From Thermomicrobiales bacterium (GTDB lineage: Bacteria; Chloroflexota; Chloroflexia; Thermomicrobiales; UBA6265): a DNA stretch of 64,000 bases. A program made the translations under genes and the position numbers. The notes beneath the pieces were generated by a model that searched no databases, was not told the DNA's origin, and saw only the letters and a list, made by a program, of their open reading frames with translations. The DNA lies in NCBI GenBank assembly GCA_019637585.1, contig JAHBVL010000006.1, positions 76,779 through 140,778 of the forward strand, in the 5' to 3' direction. Every line of letters starts with the position of its first letter. Within the stretch, counting starts at the first letter, position 1. Positions 43,222 through 51,631 of the stretch are shown here, piece after piece.

Positions 43222-44565
43222 ATGACGACATCCACTATGGCGGAATCGATTGCCCAGCGCGACCAGCAGCTGATCGCTGATGCGCTGAAGATCCGGTACA
43301 CCCCGTTTGTCCATTCCCACGGCGACGGCGCAAACCTCTTCGACGTCGATGGCAAACGCTATATCGATTTCGGAGGCGCGTGGTCGGCTGCCGGGCTGGG
43401 ATACAGCAACCAGCGGGTCAAGGACGCGATCAGCGCGCAACTCGACCGCACGACCTGCAACATCCTGATTTCCGGACTGCACGAACCAGCTGTCGATCTG
43501 GCCGAGCGGCTCATCGCGCTGGCGCCGGGAGACTTCGAGAAAAAGGTCTGGTTTGGTCTTGCCGGGTCGGATGCCAGTGAAGCTGCCCAGCGGATGATCT
43601 TGCGAGCTACCGGCAAGCCGCGCATCGTCTCATTCATCGGCAGCTGGCATGGCACGACGGACGCGGGTATGGCCCTTTCGGCGCACCCCTCACTGCTCAG
43701 CGGCGGCGGCGCCCACGTGACCAAGATCCCCTACCCGAATCCCTATCGCGACCCCTTTGGCGGCGATGGTGAAAACCTCACCGACCGCTGCCTCGACTAT
43801 CTGGAGAAGTTTCTCTTCACCACGATCTGCCCTCCCGATCAGGTGGCGGCGATCTTTGTCGAAGCCGTTCAGGCGGATGGGGGCGACATCGTTCCACCGG
43901 ACGACTTCCTCCCAAAGCTCCGGGCGCTATGCGACCGGCACGACATCCTGCTGGTGCTCGACGAGATCAAGGTCGGATTGGGCCGGACCGGCGAGTGGTT
44001 CGCGTTTCAGCATGGCGGCATCGCTGCCGACATGATTCTGCTGGGCAAGTCGCTGGGGGGCGGTCTGCCGCTCAGCGCCATCATCGGCCGCCGGGAGATT
44101 CTCGATGTCGCTTCTGGTTTTGCATTGTTCACCATGGTTGGCAACGCCACGAGCTGTGCCGCGGGTCTGGCGGTGATCGAAGAGATCGAACGGCTCGAGC
44201 TCGTCGCGCGGGCAGGCGTCGCCGGGCAACGGATGCTGCAGGGTCTGACCGATGCGCTGGGCGAGTTCGATTTCGTTGGCGATGTGCGGGGCAAGGGGCT
44301 GATCCTGGGCGTCGAACTCGTCGAGGATCGCGTATCCAAAAAACCCGAGACGACGCTTCCGGCGAAGATCGTTTATCGTGCCTGGCAGAATGGTCTGATC
44401 GTGTACTACGCCGGAAACTGGGGCAACGCGCTCGAGTTCACACCGCCGCTGGTGATTGGCGATGAGCAGATCGATGACGGTATCGACATCCTGCGGCGCT
44501 CGTTCGATGATGTGCTGAACGGCGCTGTCTCGGATGAGGAGATCGCCGCGTTTGCCGGTTGGTAG
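43222..44565 (+). CDS. Class III (omega-type) PLP aminotransferase
   Basis: Aminotransferase of 447 residues, fold type I, of the GabT/ornithine/diamine group. The PLP Lys is expected at 276 in LLGKSLGGGLPLSAIIG, the ring-binding Asp at 247 in LVLDEIKVGLGRTG, and SDASEAAQRMI (about 116-126) is the phosphate-binding Ser/Glu region. AAGGAG precedes the ATG. Being co-transcribed with an uptake system and a glutamine-synthetase-like ligase, it probably deaminates an amine or omega-amino acid. The exact substrate is not readable. Confidence 0.92.
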   Translation: MTTSTMAESIAQRDQQLIADALKIRYTPFVHSHGDGANLFDVDGKRYIDFGGAWSAAGLGYSNQRVKDAISAQLDRTTCNILISGLHEPAVDLAERLIALAPGDFEKKVWFGLAGSDASEAAQRMILRATGKPRIVSFIGSWHGTTDAGMALSAHPSLLSGGGAHVTKIPYPNPYRDPFGGDGENLTDRCLDYLEKFLFTTICPPDQVAAIFVEAVQADGGDIVPPDDFLPKLRALCDRHDILLVLDEIKVGLGRTGEWFAFQHGGIAADMILLGKSLGGGLPLSAIIGRREILDVASGFALFTMVGNATSCAAGLAVIEEIERLELVARAGVAGQRMLQGLTDALGEFDFVGDVRGKGLILGVELVEDRVSKKPETTLPAKIVYRAWQNGLIVYYAGNWGNALEFTPPLVIGDEQIDDGIDILRRSFDDVLNGAVSDEEIAAFAGW

Positions 44566-44589
44566 TGAGACGAGGATAGAACGCGCCTG

Positions 44590-45777
44590 ATGACAGCAGA
44601 CCCGATTGCCGCCTACCTCGATTCCCATCTCGATGACTATCTCGATGACCTTCGCGTTCTCTGCGCCATCGATTCCGGCAGCGACGACAAAGCCGGTGTC
44701 GATCAGGTGCAGCAATGGCTGGCGCCGCGATTGACCGGCCTCGGTTTCGCGGTCACGCTGGAAGCGCAGGAGGAGTTCGGGGACGACCTGATCGCGGTGC
44801 GCAGTGGATCGGGAAGTCGCCGGGTCATGCTGCTGGGACACGCCGATACCGTCTATCCCCGCGGCACAGCAGCGCAGCGGCCGGTGACGATCACTGATGA
44901 CATCGTGCTGGGTCCGGGCACCTGCGACATGAAAGCTGGTCTATTGGCTGGCATCTACGCGGTGCGTGCGCTCGATGCCGCCGGGTGGAACAACCTCGAC
45001 CGGCTGACATTTGTCGTCGTTTCCGATGAGGAGATCAGCCAACGGCACTCGGTTGAGATGCTCAGAGCGCAGGGACCACAGCACGACGCCATTCTGACGC
45101 TGGAAGCAGCGCGAGAGAATGGCGACATCGTCACAGCCCGGAAAGCCGGGTGCTGGCTTTCGGTCAATGTGACCGGCAAAGCGGCTCATGCCGGCGTCGA
45201 ACCGGAGAAGGGACGCAGCGCTACTGTTGCCCTGGGGCACATACTTGCCGAGACATTCAAGCTCAATGGGCTGAAACCGGGAATGACCGTCAATCCGGGA
45301 GATATCGCGGGCGGGAGAGCGCCGAACATCGTTGCCGATTCGGCATTCGGTCACTTCGATCTCCGGGCCTGGACCAATGCCGACCTCGAGGAGTTGCGGC
45401 AGGCATTCATCGCGGTCGCGTCGCGAGAGTATGTGCCCGGTGTTGTTGTGGACATCAGTATGGATGGTGGTTCCGGCATGCCCGCCATGGAGCGAACCGC
45501 AGGGGTGGAGCGACTGGAAGCGGCGGCCATCGATATCGCGGCCGAAATCGGCTTTCCGCTCAAGGGTGCGAGCACCGGTGGCGGTTCGGATATCAGCTAC
45601 GCCGGCTATTCCGGCACACCCGGTCTGGATGGTCTCGGGCCAGTCGGCGGTCTCGATCATGGCCCCGAAGAATATATTCTGAAGAGCAGTATTGTGCCGC
45701 GCATTGCATTGCTGTCACGTCTTATCCAGCGCATTGGGGATGATGAAAGGCTTTCCTATGACCAACGACGACCCTAA
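44590..45777 (+). CDS. M20-family metallohydrolase (carboxypeptidase/deacylase)
   Basis: Zinc-dependent hydrolase of 395 residues, close to the CPG2/ArgE-type M20 group. Metal and catalytic residues are H84 and D86 in LLGHADTVYP, D113 in GPGTCDMKAG, E147/E148 in VVSDEEIS, and a C-terminal His in GGLDHGPEEY. It probably cleaves an N-acyl or peptide bond of the imported substrate. The last 20 bases overlap the start of the next gene. Desuccinylase activity for the racemase pathway at 12105-14335 is possible but distant. Confidence 0.92.
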   Translation: MTADPIAAYLDSHLDDYLDDLRVLCAIDSGSDDKAGVDQVQQWLAPRLTGLGFAVTLEAQEEFGDDLIAVRSGSGSRRVMLLGHADTVYPRGTAAQRPVTITDDIVLGPGTCDMKAGLLAGIYAVRALDAAGWNNLDRLTFVVVSDEEISQRHSVEMLRAQGPQHDAILTLEAARENGDIVTARKAGCWLSVNVTGKAAHAGVEPEKGRSATVALGHILAETFKLNGLKPGMTVNPGDIAGGRAPNIVADSAFGHFDLRAWTNADLEELRQAFIAVASREYVPGVVVDISMDGGSGMPAMERTAGVERLEAAAIDIAAEIGFPLKGASTGGGSDISYAGYSGTPGLDGLGPVGGLDHGPEEYILKSSIVPRIALLSRLIQRIGDDERLSYDQRRP

Positions 45778-47113
45778 CTCCGCAGATTTGCTCGCGCGAT
45801 TGACGCGCGACGGCATCGAGCACTTCTGGGTGACCTATTACGACTACAGCGGTCTCGGATGTTCCAAATCAGTCCCGCCAGAGGTGTTTCGCGGCACTGT
45901 CGAATCGGGTGTTGTGTTCACACCGGCGAATCTCGATATGGACATCCTGGACCGTCAGCCCCCGACGGCAACCTGGCTGGCGAACAGCGGCGACTTTCTC
46001 GCGCTGCCCGATCCCGCCAGCTATACCGTTCTCCCCCGTTTCCCAAGAACCGCAAAGGCCAATGTCTGGATGCGGGCGACCGATGGGGGACTCTGGCAAG
46101 GGTGTCCTCGCACCCGACTGCAGGCCGTGATCGACGATCTCGCATCAGAAGGCTTCGCCGCCAGTTGTGCGTTGGAGCCGGAGTTCTACCTGCTCAACAA
46201 GGTCGGAGAGAGCGAGTACGAGCCGGTGAACGCCGCACGAATGTTCACCCAGGCCGGGTTGCAGCAAGCCCAGCCTTTCGCAACCCGTGTCGTCGATGAG
46301 CTGCGCGCGATGGATGTCCCGGTCGATCAGCTGGGCAAGGAGTATGGTCAGGGTCAGTACGAAATGTCGGTGCACCACGGCACGCCATTGGAAGCGATCG
46401 ACCGGTATTGGTCGCTCAAGGATGCGGTCACCGACATCGCCCGCGAATGCGGCTACATCGCGACGTTCATGCCCAAGGTTTACGCCAATTGGGCCGGCAA
46501 CAGCCTCCACGTGCACATGAGCCTGAGTGATCTGGAGGGCAAGGGCAACGTCATGGAGTCGGCCGAAGATGAGACGTCGCTTTCCCAGACGGGGCTCTGG
46601 TTCCTGGGCGGACTGCTGACGCACGCACCCGCGCTGACCGGGCTTGGATCACCAACGGTGAATAGCTACAAACGGCTTCTGCCTGGTTCATGGGCGCCGG
46701 CCAACGTCTATTGGGGCTATGGCAATCGATCGGGCGTGGCTCGGGTGCCGGGTGTTGGCTCACGACGCCATATCGAGTACCGCTCCGGGGACAATAGTTG
46801 CCAACCAGCCCTTTTCCTGGCCGGGCTCCTGGCCGCCGGTCTCGATGGGATTCGACGGCAAATCGATCCCGGTCCGCCCTATCAGGGGGACGTCGGGCGC
46901 CTGACGGTTGACGAAATGGCGGAGCTGGGGCTGACATTTCTGCCGCGGACGCTTCGCGATGCTCTCGATGCGCTGGAATCGGATGAAGTGGTCGCGGCCG
47001 CAGTTGGTGACGAAATCCTGCCGCACCTGTTGTCGATCAAGAGAAGTGAGATGGAAGCGTACGAGCTCACCGTCCATCCCTGGGAACGCACAACCTATCT
47101 GGAGGTCATCTAA
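45758..47113 (+). CDS. Glutamine-synthetase-family ligase
   Basis: GS-type ATP-dependent gamma-glutamyl ligase of 451 residues. Retained active-site elements are ALEPEFYLL (E140, E142), YGQGQYEMSVHH, GNSLHVHMSL, NSYKRLLPGSWAP and EYRSGDNSCQPAL. The last deviates from the usual NPY and suggests a non-ammonia amine acceptor, as in gamma-glutamylpolyamine or anilide synthetases. I chose the ATG at 45758, which has GAAAGG upstream; it overlaps the M20 gene by 20 bases. It is followed after 2 bases by an amidohydrolase, a pair resembling the fungal FluG fusion. Confidence 0.92.
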   Translation: MTNDDPNSADLLARLTRDGIEHFWVTYYDYSGLGCSKSVPPEVFRGTVESGVVFTPANLDMDILDRQPPTATWLANSGDFLALPDPASYTVLPRFPRTAKANVWMRATDGGLWQGCPRTRLQAVIDDLASEGFAASCALEPEFYLLNKVGESEYEPVNAARMFTQAGLQQAQPFATRVVDELRAMDVPVDQLGKEYGQGQYEMSVHHGTPLEAIDRYWSLKDAVTDIARECGYIATFMPKVYANWAGNSLHVHMSLSDLEGKGNVMESAEDETSLSQTGLWFLGGLLTHAPALTGLGSPTVNSYKRLLPGSWAPANVYWGYGNRSGVARVPGVGSRRHIEYRSGDNSCQPALFLAGLLAAGLDGIRRQIDPGPPYQGDVGRLTVDEMAELGLTFLPRTLRDALDALESDEVVAAAVGDEILPHLLSIKRSEMEAYELTVHPWERTTYLEVI

Positions 47114-47115
47114 CC

Positions 47116-48294
47116 GTGGTCGATGTCAGTCAGCTTCCCGTCGTCGACATCCATGCTCATCCGTTCCTCAATCCGGGTCCCCTGACACCCGAGCAGTTCG
47201 TGGACCTGACCGCCTTTGGCGGCGGTTCGCCCGAGTACATGGAACAGGGGGGTGTCGACGTCACCAGCGAGGTCGTGGAGGAGCTGCAGCGGGTCAAACG
47301 CGAAACGGTCTACTTCAAGCGGCTGGTGCTGGATCTGGCGGCGTTTTTCGACGTCGAACCGACGGTGGAAGCGGTGGTCGGCGCGCGCAACGCCGCGATC
47401 GAGTCTGGCTACACCGACTATGTCCGGCGGCTATACGCGGACGCGGGCATCACCTCGATTGTGTTCGATTTCGGCATTCCTCTGCCGATTCTCGATATCG
47501 GTGAAGTGAGCGGCCAGCTTCCGATCGACGTTGTGCCGATCTACCGGATCGAGCCGCTGATTGCCGATCTTCTCAAAACCGACCTGGGCTGGGACGAGTT
47601 CTCGCGGGCGTATGACGATGCCATCAGCGACGCGTTGACCAACGACGGATACCGGGGGGTAAAGTCGATCATCGCGTACCGGACCGGGCTGGATGTGTCG
47701 CCACTCTCCCGCACGAAGGATCAGGGATTGCTGGCGCTCGATGCGATTCGTCGTGGCCTGGGTGGCGGCAGTATGAAGAAACTGCGGGATCACCTGATCT
47801 GCCGGGCGATGGAGCTCTGCATGGATCACGATGTGCCCATGCAGATTCACACCGGCATGGGCGATTTCGAAGTCAATCTGGTGATGTGCCGGCCCTCGTA
47901 CCTGATGGACCTGCTCCGTTTTCCGACCTTCCGCGGCTGCCGGGTCATTCTGGTGCACACCGGTTATCCCTACCACCGCGAGGCGGCCTACATCGCCAAC
48001 GTGTTGCCGCGGGTCTATGTCGAAGTCAGCGAGGGCATCCCGTTTGCCAGTACCGCGGCATGGGACATCTACGATGGCGTTCTGGCCATGGCCCCGGTGA
48101 ACAAGATCTGCTACGGCTCAGACGGCTACAAAACGCCTGAGATCATCTACTCCAGCGCCAAGCTGGGCAAGCAGGCACTGGCCGACACGCTGAACCTGCA
48201 CGTCGAACGCCGCATGATGACCGCACCCGACGCCCAGTCCGCCGCCGCCGCAATTCTCGCGGGTAATAGTTCGGAGCTTTACCGGATTGGGTGA
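47116..48294 (+). CDS. Amidohydrolase (FluG N-terminal type, amidohydrolase_2)
   Basis: TIM-barrel metal-dependent hydrolase of 392 residues. Ligands are H13 and H15 in VVDIHAHPFL, His in MQIHTGMGD and VILVHTGYPYH, and Asp in CYGSDGYKTPE. RGVKSIIAYRTGL is a conserved barrel strand. This family forms the N-terminal half of FluG, whose other half is a glutamine-synthetase domain like the preceding gene. It starts with GTG 2 bases after that stop and is the last gene of the operon. Hydrolysis of a gamma-glutamyl or amide product is plausible. Confidence 0.9.
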   Translation: MVDVSQLPVVDIHAHPFLNPGPLTPEQFVDLTAFGGGSPEYMEQGGVDVTSEVVEELQRVKRETVYFKRLVLDLAAFFDVEPTVEAVVGARNAAIESGYTDYVRRLYADAGITSIVFDFGIPLPILDIGEVSGQLPIDVVPIYRIEPLIADLLKTDLGWDEFSRAYDDAISDALTNDGYRGVKSIIAYRTGLDVSPLSRTKDQGLLALDAIRRGLGGGSMKKLRDHLICRAMELCMDHDVPMQIHTGMGDFEVNLVMCRPSYLMDLLRFPTFRGCRVILVHTGYPYHREAAYIANVLPRVYVEVSEGIPFASTAAWDIYDGVLAMAPVNKICYGSDGYKTPEIIYSSAKLGKQALADTLNLHVERRMMTAPDAQSAAAAILAGNSSELYRIG

Positions 48295-48303
48295 CAGAGG
48301 ATG

Positions 48304-48322
48304 GCGCCCGCCTGGCGGGCGT
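48304..48322. terminator. Bidirectional hairpin between convergent genes
   Basis: GCGCCCG (48304-48310) pairs with CGGGCGT (48316-48322) around CCTGG. It sits in the 27-base gap between the end of the ABC/amidohydrolase operon and the stop of the minus-strand hypothetical gene, so it can terminate both. No clear T-run. Confidence 0.45.
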
Positions 48323-48981
48323 CAGTCCTCGCGCAGGTTCCGGGCGCTTTCGATCATGAGGTTCAGGGTGGCCAGCAGATCGCGGATGCTGCGGTCGTCG
48401 AGGACATAGAGCGCCAGGCCCGTTTCGGCTTCGTTGAACTCGACGAATTCCCCTGCCTGGGGATTCTTGCCCTGGGCGATGCTGTCGGCGCGCAGAGCCG
48501 CGAGCCACGCGCCCGCCAGTTTGTTGGCTTCGGCCAGCGCTTCGATGAGCTTCGATGCGGCTTCAGACCGTTCTGTACCATCCTCGTCAGCCAGAGGACG
48601 ATACTCTCCCTCGCCGGTCAGACTGCGATGCGCGGCGGGAGTGGTGGCCAAAATAAAGGCTTCGCCTTCGGCGACGGCGTGGGCCAGAATGCGGGGGCCG
48701 GGTGAGTCGATCATCGCCGACCGTTCCAGCGTTTTCAGATCGGCATCGAAAAGCGTCTTGCCGGTGCGACCGTCGGCGCCGGCGATTTCGAGGAGATAGT
48801 GGTAGATCATGAAGGGCGCGACGCCAACGCTCGATTCCAGCTCGATCGTCCAGATCCCGGCATTGTCGTCCTGCTTGAACGGACTCAATTCTTCGGCCAG
48901 CTCGGTGGAGACGTCCTCCAGAGAGAGAGCCTGCCGGAGGAACTCGGAGAGACGCAACTTGACATCGACTTGTTCTGACAC
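48322..48981 (-). CDS. Conserved-looking hypothetical protein (219 aa)
   Basis: Soluble, acidic, mostly helical protein without a signal. The sequence opens VSEQVDVKLRLSEFLRQAL, and the C-terminal half (EALAEANKLAGAWLAALRAD, SIRDLLATLNLMIESARNL) is strongly helical. The middle has alternating strands (GIWTIELESSVGVAPFMIYH). I used the GTG at 48981 with GGAAG upstream; codons further upstream in frame are basic and Cys-rich and are probably not translated. It is divergent from cytidine deaminase. I recognise no family. Confidence 0.6.
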   Translation of the reverse strand: MSEQVDVKLRLSEFLRQALSLEDVSTELAEELSPFKQDDNAGIWTIELESSVGVAPFMIYHYLLEIAGADGRTGKTLFDADLKTLERSAMIDSPGPRILAHAVAEGEAFILATTPAAHRSLTGEGEYRPLADEDGTERSEAASKLIEALAEANKLAGAWLAALRADSIAQGKNPQAGEFVEFNEAETGLALYVLDDRSIRDLLATLNLMIESARNLRED

Positions 48982-49065
48982 AGACTTCGCACTTCCCGAT
49001 CGCGACCAAATGCCGGACGCCAACCGTAACACTTGAGAATGGACCGCGCACAGGAGAATCGAGCA

Positions 49066-49485
49066 ATGGGCGACACGATCAGTATGGAACAGGCAGCACT
49101 CCTGATGGAGGCAGCGCGCGCGGCGGCGAATCACGCCTACGTGCCCTATTCCCATTTTCCAGTGGGAGCGGCGCTGCTCACGATGGATGACTCGATCATC
49201 ACCGGCGCGAATGTCGAAAACGCCAGCTACCCACTCTCGGTGTGCGCCGAACGGGTGACCATCGGCACAGCGGCGGCGGCGGGGCACCGGCACATCAAAG
49301 CGATCGCCGTCACCGCGCCCCGGGTTCCAGTCGTCACGCCCTGTGGTGGGTGCCGACAGGTGATCAATGAATTCCGCATGCCGGGTGGGACGGTGTTCGT
49401 CATTCTCGAAGGAGCGGACGAACCGGAGATCACGACGATCGACGACCTGCTGCCACGGTCGTTCGGACCTCGCGATCTGGAATAG
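49066..49485 (+). CDS. cdd: Cytidine deaminase
   Basis: Zinc enzyme of 139 residues that deaminates cytidine and deoxycytidine to uridines in pyrimidine salvage. Zinc ligands are C60 (SVCAERV, with catalytic E62), C93 and C96 (TPCGGCRQV). Early SHFPVGAAL and ENASYPLS bind the nucleoside. The length fits the homotetrameric form. GGAGAA lies 8 bases before the ATG at 49066. It converges on a serine hydrolase gene with only 3 bases between. Confidence 0.95.
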   Translation: MGDTISMEQAALLMEAARAAANHAYVPYSHFPVGAALLTMDDSIITGANVENASYPLSVCAERVTIGTAAAAGHRHIKAIAVTAPRVPVVTPCGGCRQVINEFRMPGGTVFVILEGADEPEITTIDDLLPRSFGPRDLE

Positions 49486-49488
49486 GCG

Positions 49489-50598
49489 TTACCGTACGGC
49501 TTCGATGAGCGCGTCGCTCAGCATCGCCCAGCGGGGCGGCACGAAGGGCCAGAGATGGTAGGTGGTGCGATTGGCAAAGACCGCCAGCGCCACATCATGA
49601 TCGGGATCGGCCCAGAGCAATGTTCCCGCGGCGCCGAAGTGGCAGAAGGTCGAAGGCGAGGTGAGATTGCCGCTCCAGTGTTTGCGTTTCTCCCCCTTGA
49701 CTTCCCAGCCGAGACCCCATGAAGCGACTGGCCAGTGAACGCGCAGGCTCTGCACGGCGCCGGGCACGCCGTGCGCCTGATCCCGAATCATCTCTTCCAT
49801 CAATGGCCGGGTGATGATCGTGTCCTTTGGTCTCAGGAAAGCGGCGGCAAAGGTGACCAGATCGGTCGCCGAGCCATAGAGACCACCCCAGGGGATGGCC
49901 AGATCTTTCCAGTAGCGACTGTTGTACGCCTCGGTCGGTTTGCCTTTGTTGGCCGCATCCTGCAGCTCCGCAATGCGCTCATCGAGACCCGGTCCCGGAT
50001 GATCGATCGTGTTCCGTAGCTGCAGCGGCTCGAAGACCCGCTGCCAGGTCAACTCCCAGAAATCGTCGCCGGTGACGACTTCAGCGATGCGCGCCAGCGC
50101 CGCGAATCCCGCGTTCGAATAGAGGAGCGCCGTGGCCGGTTCGTACTCGAGCGGCAGGTCGAGCATCGCGTCGGTCAGCTGATCCAGCGACGGCTGGTCG
50201 ATTGATCGCATCGAGCCACGAGACAGATCCTCAGGCAGTCCACTCGTGTGGCTCAACAGCTGACGGATGGTGATATCCGACCGGAACCGGTCGAACGGTT
50301 CGCGTGAGATCTCGCCGAATTCAGGAAGGACGGCGACGACTGGCATATCCAGGTCCAGCTCGCCGGTATCGACGAGTGAAACGACTGTCGCCGCCGTGAC
50401 GGGTTTGGTCACGGAGGCCAGCCCGAAGAGGGTCGTGTCGTCGACGGGAACCCCATCACGCGCTTCTCCGGCATGCCGAACTGCAACCAGCTCACCGGCA
50501 TGCCAGACAGCCGCCGACGCGCCCTTCACTGCTTCGGGACCGATCCAGCCGTCGATCTGCTGCAATGCCGTTTCGATTCGCTGCGTTGCCGTCGTCAC
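49489..50598 (-). CDS. Serine hydrolase, class C beta-lactamase / penicillin-binding fold
   Basis: Protein of 369 residues with the three active-site boxes: S62-V-T-K65 (LASVTKPVT), Y160-S-N (LYSNAGF) and CHFGAAG near 322 in the position of KTG. The Lys-to-His change in the third box is common among esterases and D-aminopeptidases of this family, so antibiotic hydrolysis is not implied. No signal peptide. GTG start with GGAGGTG upstream. The downstream neighbour on the other strand is nagB, transcribed divergently. Confidence 0.9.
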   Translation of the reverse strand: MTTATQRIETALQQIDGWIGPEAVKGASAAVWHAGELVAVRHAGEARDGVPVDDTTLFGLASVTKPVTAATVVSLVDTGELDLDMPVVAVLPEFGEISREPFDRFRSDITIRQLLSHTSGLPEDLSRGSMRSIDQPSLDQLTDAMLDLPLEYEPATALLYSNAGFAALARIAEVVTGDDFWELTWQRVFEPLQLRNTIDHPGPGLDERIAELQDAANKGKPTEAYNSRYWKDLAIPWGGLYGSATDLVTFAAAFLRPKDTIITRPLMEEMIRDQAHGVPGAVQSLRVHWPVASWGLGWEVKGEKRKHWSGNLTSPSTFCHFGAAGTLLWADPDHDVALAVFANRTTYHLWPFVPPRWAMLSDALIEAVR

Positions 50599-50664
50599 CC
50601 GCTCATCACCTCCATATCAAGCATACTTTCCGCGATTGAGGCGAGGAGAAAGGGCCAGACAACC

Positions 50665-51402
50665 GTGGAACCAACATTGATCGTCGTTCCGGACTACACG
50701 GCCATGAGCGAGATGGCCGCGGACATCGTGGTCGAGACCTTGAATTCCGACCCGACGGCCGCGATCTCGCTGCCGACCGGCAGCACGCCAGTCGGCATGT
50801 TCGAGTCGTTGATCCGTCGCAGCCGGGCGGGCGACGTCGACCTGACCCGCTTCCAGCTCTTCTGCCTGGACGAGTATCTGGGGGTTACGCCTGACGATCC
50901 CAACACGCTGACGTCGTGGCTCCACCGCACCTTCATCCACCCAGCCGGTATCCCGGCAGAGCATGTCCACAGCCTTCCGGTGACGGCCGACAATCCATCT
51001 TCGGCAGCCACAGACTACGAGCAAGCGATCGTCGAAGCAGGCGGATTGAAGCTGGCTGTGCTCGGAATCGGCGGGAACGGTCATGTCGCCTACAACGAAC
51101 CCGGAGCCGCAGCCGACTCGCGAACCCGCGTTCTCGATCTGGCGCAGGAGTCGATCGATCAAGCCGCCGTCTATTTCGATGGCGCCAGCGTCCCTCGCCA
51201 GGCCATGAGCATGGGTGTGGGGACACTGCTGGAGGCGGAGAAGATCGTCCTGATCGTCTCCGGCGAAAGCAAACAGGAGATTCTGCGGAAGACCCTCCGC
51301 GACCCGATGAGCGCCGACGTTCCGGCGTCGTGGCTGCGTCTGCAACCAAAGAAAGTCACAGTCATTGCCGACGAAGCCGCCACCGGTCTCCTCAGCACCT
51401 GA
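50665..51402 (+). CDS. nagB: Glucosamine-6-phosphate deaminase
   Basis: Converts glucosamine 6-phosphate to fructose 6-phosphate and ammonia. The 245 residues show the phosphate loop SLPTGSTPVGMFESL (about 33-47), FCLDEYLG with the catalytic Asp, and GIGGNGHVAYNEPG with the ring-opening His. The late SWLRLQPKKVTVIADEAA is typical. The related 6-phosphogluconolactonase family was considered, but the DEYLG and NGHVAYNEP motifs favour NagB. The GTG at 50665 has AAAGGG rather far upstream, so the start is moderately certain. Useful for amino sugar catabolism. Confidence 0.88.
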   Translation: MEPTLIVVPDYTAMSEMAADIVVETLNSDPTAAISLPTGSTPVGMFESLIRRSRAGDVDLTRFQLFCLDEYLGVTPDDPNTLTSWLHRTFIHPAGIPAEHVHSLPVTADNPSSAATDYEQAIVEAGGLKLAVLGIGGNGHVAYNEPGAAADSRTRVLDLAQESIDQAAVYFDGASVPRQAMSMGVGTLLEAEKIVLIVSGESKQEILRKTLRDPMSADVPASWLRLQPKKVTVIADEAATGLLST

Positions 51403-51631
51403 GAGCCGAGAGGGGCCAGGGATCAAGAATCGATCAACCACGGAGCGGCGGTGGCTTGTCCCCGCCGGTGGCGGAACGAAGTGGAGCGGCGTGCAGCCAC
51501 AATGACCGCGATGGTCGCTGTCGGCGAGGTTGGTTATGGCCGTCCCGGCCATCCTTCGACTTCGCTCAGGACCGACCACAAGGGATCGCCGCTACTCAGG
51601 TCCCGCAGAGCGAGCGATGCCCCACTGGGCG
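51403..51631. repeat. Repeat-containing intergenic spacer
   Basis: The convergent gap after nagB holds ATCCTTCGACTTCGCTCAGG (51551-51570), a word found as a dispersed repeat in many bacterial genomes, next to a GGCC-rich palindrome (GATGG, ATGGCCGTCCCGGCCAT near 51536-51552). I see no gene. It belongs to the same general class as the GGAATGACA repeats at 35321. Confidence 0.5.

Noticed and set aside
49489-50598. Antibiotic-resistance beta-lactamase
   Set aside because: The third box is HFG rather than KTG and there is no signal peptide, so a cytosolic esterase or peptidase is more likely.
50665-51402. 6-phosphogluconolactonase completing the pentose phosphate pathway
   Set aside because: Same superfamily, but DEYLG and GNGHVAYNEP motifs are those of glucosamine-6-phosphate deaminase.
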